A stretch of 64,000 bases of DNA from Crotophaga sulcirostris. Taxonomy: Eukaryota > Chordata > Aves > Cuculiformes > Crotophagidae. Below are positions 61,531 to 64,000 of this stretch, piece after piece; positions within the stretch are counted from its first letter, which is position 1; every line of letters starts with the position of its first letter. The stretch spans positions 842,331 to 906,330 of the forward strand of contig VYZB01000330.1 of NCBI GenBank assembly GCA_013397455.1, given 5' to 3'. Below the pieces are notes generated by a model that did no database searches, was not told the origin of the DNA, and saw only the letters and a program-made list of their open reading frames with translations. A program made the position numbers and the translations under genes.

Positions 61531-61884
61531 AGTATCACAGTATCACAGTGTAACCAGGTTGGAAGGGACCTCTGAGATCATCAAGTCCAACCTATAAGCC
61601 AACACTAACACCATCCCATCACCTAAACCATGGCACTGAGTGCCTCATCCAGTCTTCCCTTAAACACACCCAGGGTCGGCGACTCCACCACCTCCCTGGG
61701 CAGCGCATTCCAGTGGCCAATCACCCTTTCAGTGAAGAACTTCTTCCTAACACCAAGTCTAAACCTCCCCTGACGAAGCTTAAGTCCGTGCCCTCTAGTT
61801 CTGTCACTGGTCACTTGTGAGAAGAGACCAACGCCCGCTTGACTACAACCTCCTTTTAGGTAGTTGTAGAGAGCAATAAGGTCC
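61531..61884 (-). mobile_element. CR1 LINE 3' fragment, young, tail ATACTGTG
   Basis: Reversed octamers CACAGTAT open the copy, followed by GGTTGGAAGGGACCTCTGAG and the end of ORF2. The peptides [18 protein letters not shown] and [20 protein letters not shown] differ at only a few residues from the copy at 33563-34257. It is 5'-truncated at about 61884, where a GC-rich segment begins. Confidence 0.95.
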
Positions 61885-64000
61885 TCACTGCTGCGGCTGC
61901 GGGGGTGACGGCGCTGGAACCCAGCTCTCCCCTAATGCTTCTGCTCTAATTGCAGCCCCTCTTGTGGCTGTTTCTTGGACTCTGACCCTAACAAGTTTTT
62001 CTGTAAAACAAGAACAAACATAAATAAGTCAATGCAGTGGTCAGTAGTTAATACACCAAAGCAGAAACCTGGCCAACAGACCAGATCTGATTGCTGCAGG
62101 GGGGAAGATCCCATTTCTCCCAAGATTCCCATCTCCAATTTTGTTATGTAGTACCCTGTGATGCAACTCCTACAAAAATGCATTAGTCTTTATTTTGGTT
62201 TCACAGCAAAGCTTATGTCCAGACATAAATACAGATTATCAATAACATACGAGTTTCCGCATTATTTCTACTGTTTCTAGATATAGAACTATTTCCCTTC
62301 AAATTGATTTTTAGATAAACAGATTCTGTGAAGATCACTGGTGTTCTGGCAGACAGCCTATGTAATTAAGTTATCAGTGTTAACATAGTACTGTTGAGGA
62401 GAAAAGAAGAAAAAAAATATTATTTAGCCTGTATATTTACCAACAATTGGCTGAAGTACAATATTTTATCCAAAATGATATAATATTTTATGCAGAACAT
62501 CAACTTTAGTGTTGTATTTGGACACTTACGGGAAAGTAAAAGGCCAAAAATACAGAATATGTTATTTTAAAGATTTTCTTAGGGTTGTGATAGGATTTTC
62601 TAATGCTCTTTGGGTGATGAAGGATAGTTGAAGATGAAAAATTCAAAGTGTGGGCTGGTTACACAAGCAGAAATTTCAGCATTCTGCTTATTTTTGCTCA
62701 TGTGTGCAGATCTCTCAAGAGGAATATTACTTTCCCTCACTCATAACCCCATTTTAAGAAATGAGTAAATGACAATGACTATGAACCTTTGGCCAGACAT
62801 TGCTGATTTTGTTTCATTTTTCTAAAACTCAGAACAGATTGATATAATGACCTTAAACCACTATGCTGCTTCTTCGCCTTTGCTTCGCTTTACCTTTCAT
62901 CTCATGCTGGACAAGGGGGCACCTCTGTCCTGCATATCCCAGCTTGCAGAGTTTTCTGCTGTTTGGGGGATCTGAGCAACAAAACCACACCAGTGCTAAA
63001 AAACACTAAAGGCAGAGATAGAGAGAAAATGATCTCTTTGTTAACAGAGTAGAAATCCAGGAGGACTGAATTAGTTTCCAGCTGTGCCAATAGCTCCCCA
63101 TACAACATATTTCAACTTTCACTTCCTATATGGAGCTTCACCACCTGCACAAGCTTAAATCTTAGTCTTTGACTCGGAATCCTAGGTTTTAGATCAGATG
63201 CTCATGCATGACATACGTCATAATTTAATCATACATTATCAGTCTGATTAGTTACCATATATGAAATTCAGGTCAAAATGGAGACACTGAAGCACAGCCA
63301 TCTGAACTCCCACTAGAGGCAGAAATCCAAGATCCAGAAACAAAAGACTGACTGAGTTCTTTCTGAAGCTCCCATATACAAGCTGGCCCCTCTGAGCTCT
63401 CCAAACTCCATCAACTGCACCAGCACTGATCTCCAATAAGGACAATGGAGAACTCAATTTTCTACCCATCACAGCTTTGTACTCTATCTTTTCCTGAGAC
63501 TCATTCACATTAATGACCATCCTGACGCTGCCGCAACACGAAGCCATAAATCTTATCAAACCTGCAAACATACCACACAACCTTGTGCAAACCATGTTTT
63601 CACAGAAAACTTAACCAAGTCAAACAACCCCTCCCAGCAAACTTAAAATGCATTAATACTCAGTAGGAATCTACTGTGGAAATACTGCCTTTGGCACCTT
63701 AGAGCTATGGAACACAGGAAAATCTTTTTATCACAGGTAAAAGAGTGATTCAGGACCTGAAGATGCTATGACACATTAAATCTGGACAGTATTTATAGAA
63801 TGATCAAGATCTTTATTTACCAGGTATCAATTGTTATCAGACAAGCTAACCTGAATGTTTGACTTCTACTTGAAAGTATATCTGGAATAGAATAATCTCC
63901 AGAAAAATGAACATAAACACAGTCCTGATTTAAGGAACTGCAAAACCTCAATTTTCTGAAAGATTCTTGTATCTGTAGTCCTTTTCAAAATTTAGTACAG
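61885..64000. other. MICU2 upstream intron or flank, distal edge
   Basis: It begins with about 40 bp of GC-rich sequence (61885-61925) next to the CR1 truncation point. The rest is AT-rich. An open minus-strand run at 63248-63595 has no recognisable family. No MICU2 N-terminal exon was found. Confidence 0.65.

Noticed and set aside
63248..63595. 115-codon open frame on the minus strand
   Set aside because: Considered as a MICU2 upstream exon, but it lacks any MICU2 N-terminal motif and clear splice borders.

Overview
The window looks like avian nuclear DNA. It is AT-rich and intron-dominated, and it is littered with 5'-truncated CR1 LINEs, the dominant interspersed repeat of bird genomes. 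The only gene I can support is a vertebrate one with small exons and canonical GT-AG introns. I cannot name the species.

The gene is MICU2 (EFHA1) on the minus strand, the EF-hand regulatory subunit of the mitochondrial calcium uniporter. Ten consecutive coding exons lie between 40028 (5'-most visible) and 3100 (stop codon). All junction phases agree. Together they encode 313 residues, roughly the C-terminal 70% of the protein, with both EF-hand loops, the C-terminal helix and its cysteine. The first exons (targeting peptide and about 120 residues) were not found in 40029-64000, so that 24 kb is either the long upstream intron or intron plus further upstream sequence. The 3' UTR and 3' flank fill 1-3099.

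Layout: 1-3099 is the MICU2 3' UTR and flank. From 3100 to 40028 are exons and introns, with CR1 copies at 5496, 6412, 22836, 32957 and 33563 and an assembly gap at 29569-30083. From 40029 to 64000 there is no recognisable exon but a dense set of CR1 copies: 44640-45415 (endonuclease joined to the tail, RT missing), 47193, 49180-50835 (5' inversion), 52406, 53645, 56268, 56662, 57150, 60752 and 61531. I saw no tRNA, rRNA, CRISPR array, endogenous virus or bacterial-type system.

The most interesting material is in the CR1 copies. One has an inverted 5' segment with twin-priming topology. Two copies 8.5 kb apart, in opposite orientation, share the same 29-bp GATA-type insertion at the same element position. 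One of those two has lost its whole reverse transcriptase while keeping endonuclease and tail in one reading frame. Another group has an ATACTGTG-type 3' tail and looks young.
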